A DNA stretch of 64,000 nt from Lachnospiraceae bacterium MD335. Lineage in GTDB: Bacteria > Bacillota > Clostridia > Lachnospirales > Lachnospiraceae. The stretch spans positions 247,172-311,171 of the forward strand of contig KE159630.1 of NCBI GenBank assembly GCA_000403335.2. The letters run 5' to 3'. The notes under the pieces are model-generated. The model did not search any database. It had not been told where the DNA came from and saw only the letters and a list, made by a program, of their open reading frames with translations. Numbering within the stretch: position 1 is the first letter of the stretch; each line of letters opens with the position of its first letter. This document shows, piece after piece, positions 63,924 through 64,000 of the stretch. A program made the position numbers and the translations under genes.

Positions 63924-64000
63924 AAACAAAGAAAACGGTGTATTATACTTTGATGTATCTTCCGTTAGCGGCTGCCTTACTTGCATTGCCGCAGCTTCCT
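63920..64000 (+). CDS. SdpI-like membrane protein (partial, runs off the window)
   Basis: Begins at ATG 63920 with GGAGGTCAG upstream and encodes a basic start followed by a membrane helix (TLMYLPLAAALLALP). Only 27 residues are in the window. The pairing with an SdpR-like gene suggests the DUF1648/SdpI family, which gives immunity to secreted toxin in Bacillus; this rests on context. Confidence 0.55.
   Translation, partial: MKTKKTVYYTLMYLPLAAALLALPQLP

Overview
The window looks like a chromosomal segment of a motile, low-to-mid GC anaerobic Firmicute of the Clostridia, most likely Lachnospiraceae. The gene set supports this: orphan SpoVAD, flagellins with CsrA, GatCAB, DUF4364, a rpmE-DUF1385-prmC-prfA cluster, GltBD, and strong AGGAGG ribosome sites. 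The lineage call is inference from gene content; no 16S or tRNA gene is visible.

Layout. 1-5.2 kb: exopolysaccharide/wall polymer genes (two GT2 transferases, a polyprenyl-phosphate sugar-phosphate transferase, an LCP ligase and the 3' end of an unrecognised gene). 5.3-14.8 kb: glmS, an HtrA-like protease, a long ClpX, a YczE-type membrane protein, a methyltransferase, and a 1002-residue TPR/nucleotidyltransferase-like/DUF4125 protein. 14.9-21.95 kb: a flagellin island, with a short tyrosine recombinase and two csrA-flagellin units arranged head-out as an inverted repeat around a glycosyltransferase. 22.2-32 kb: trpS, a solitary AT-rich AAA ATPase, SpoVAD, an acyl-CoA synthetase, a PocR sensor, a GGDEF/EAL protein and RarA. 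32-43 kb: DUF4364, malic enzyme, MATE pump, rho, rpmE, DUF1385, prmC, prfA, a RelA/SpoT-like synthetase with a small overlapping partner, and an MCP. 43.4-49.2 kb: aspS-gatCAB (Asn/Gln-tRNA amidation) and a YvyF-like zinc protein. 49.3-52.9 kb: an AT-rich BcgI-like restriction-modification pair. 53-56.8 kb: flavin reductase, small genes, a candidate untranslated RNA and an IS110-family element. 56.8-64 kb: gltBD, a broken MATE gene and an SdpR/SdpI-like pair cut by the window end.

The most interesting system is the flagellin island. The recombinase gene has a 10-8-10 bp inverted-arm site on each side, and a third, weaker site lies at the far edge of the island. The second and third sites bracket both csrA-flagellin units in opposite orientation, which predicts a 6.3 kb invertible segment for flagellar phase or antigenic variation. 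Each flagellin leader also carries a hairpin with a GGA-containing loop and a GGA in the Shine-Dalgarno, as expected for control by the adjacent CsrA. Other notable items are a dispersed structured repeat that extends GatA and recurs after the restriction system with compensating base changes, a candidate toxic alarmone synthetase module, and structured RNA regions around the IS110 transposase.
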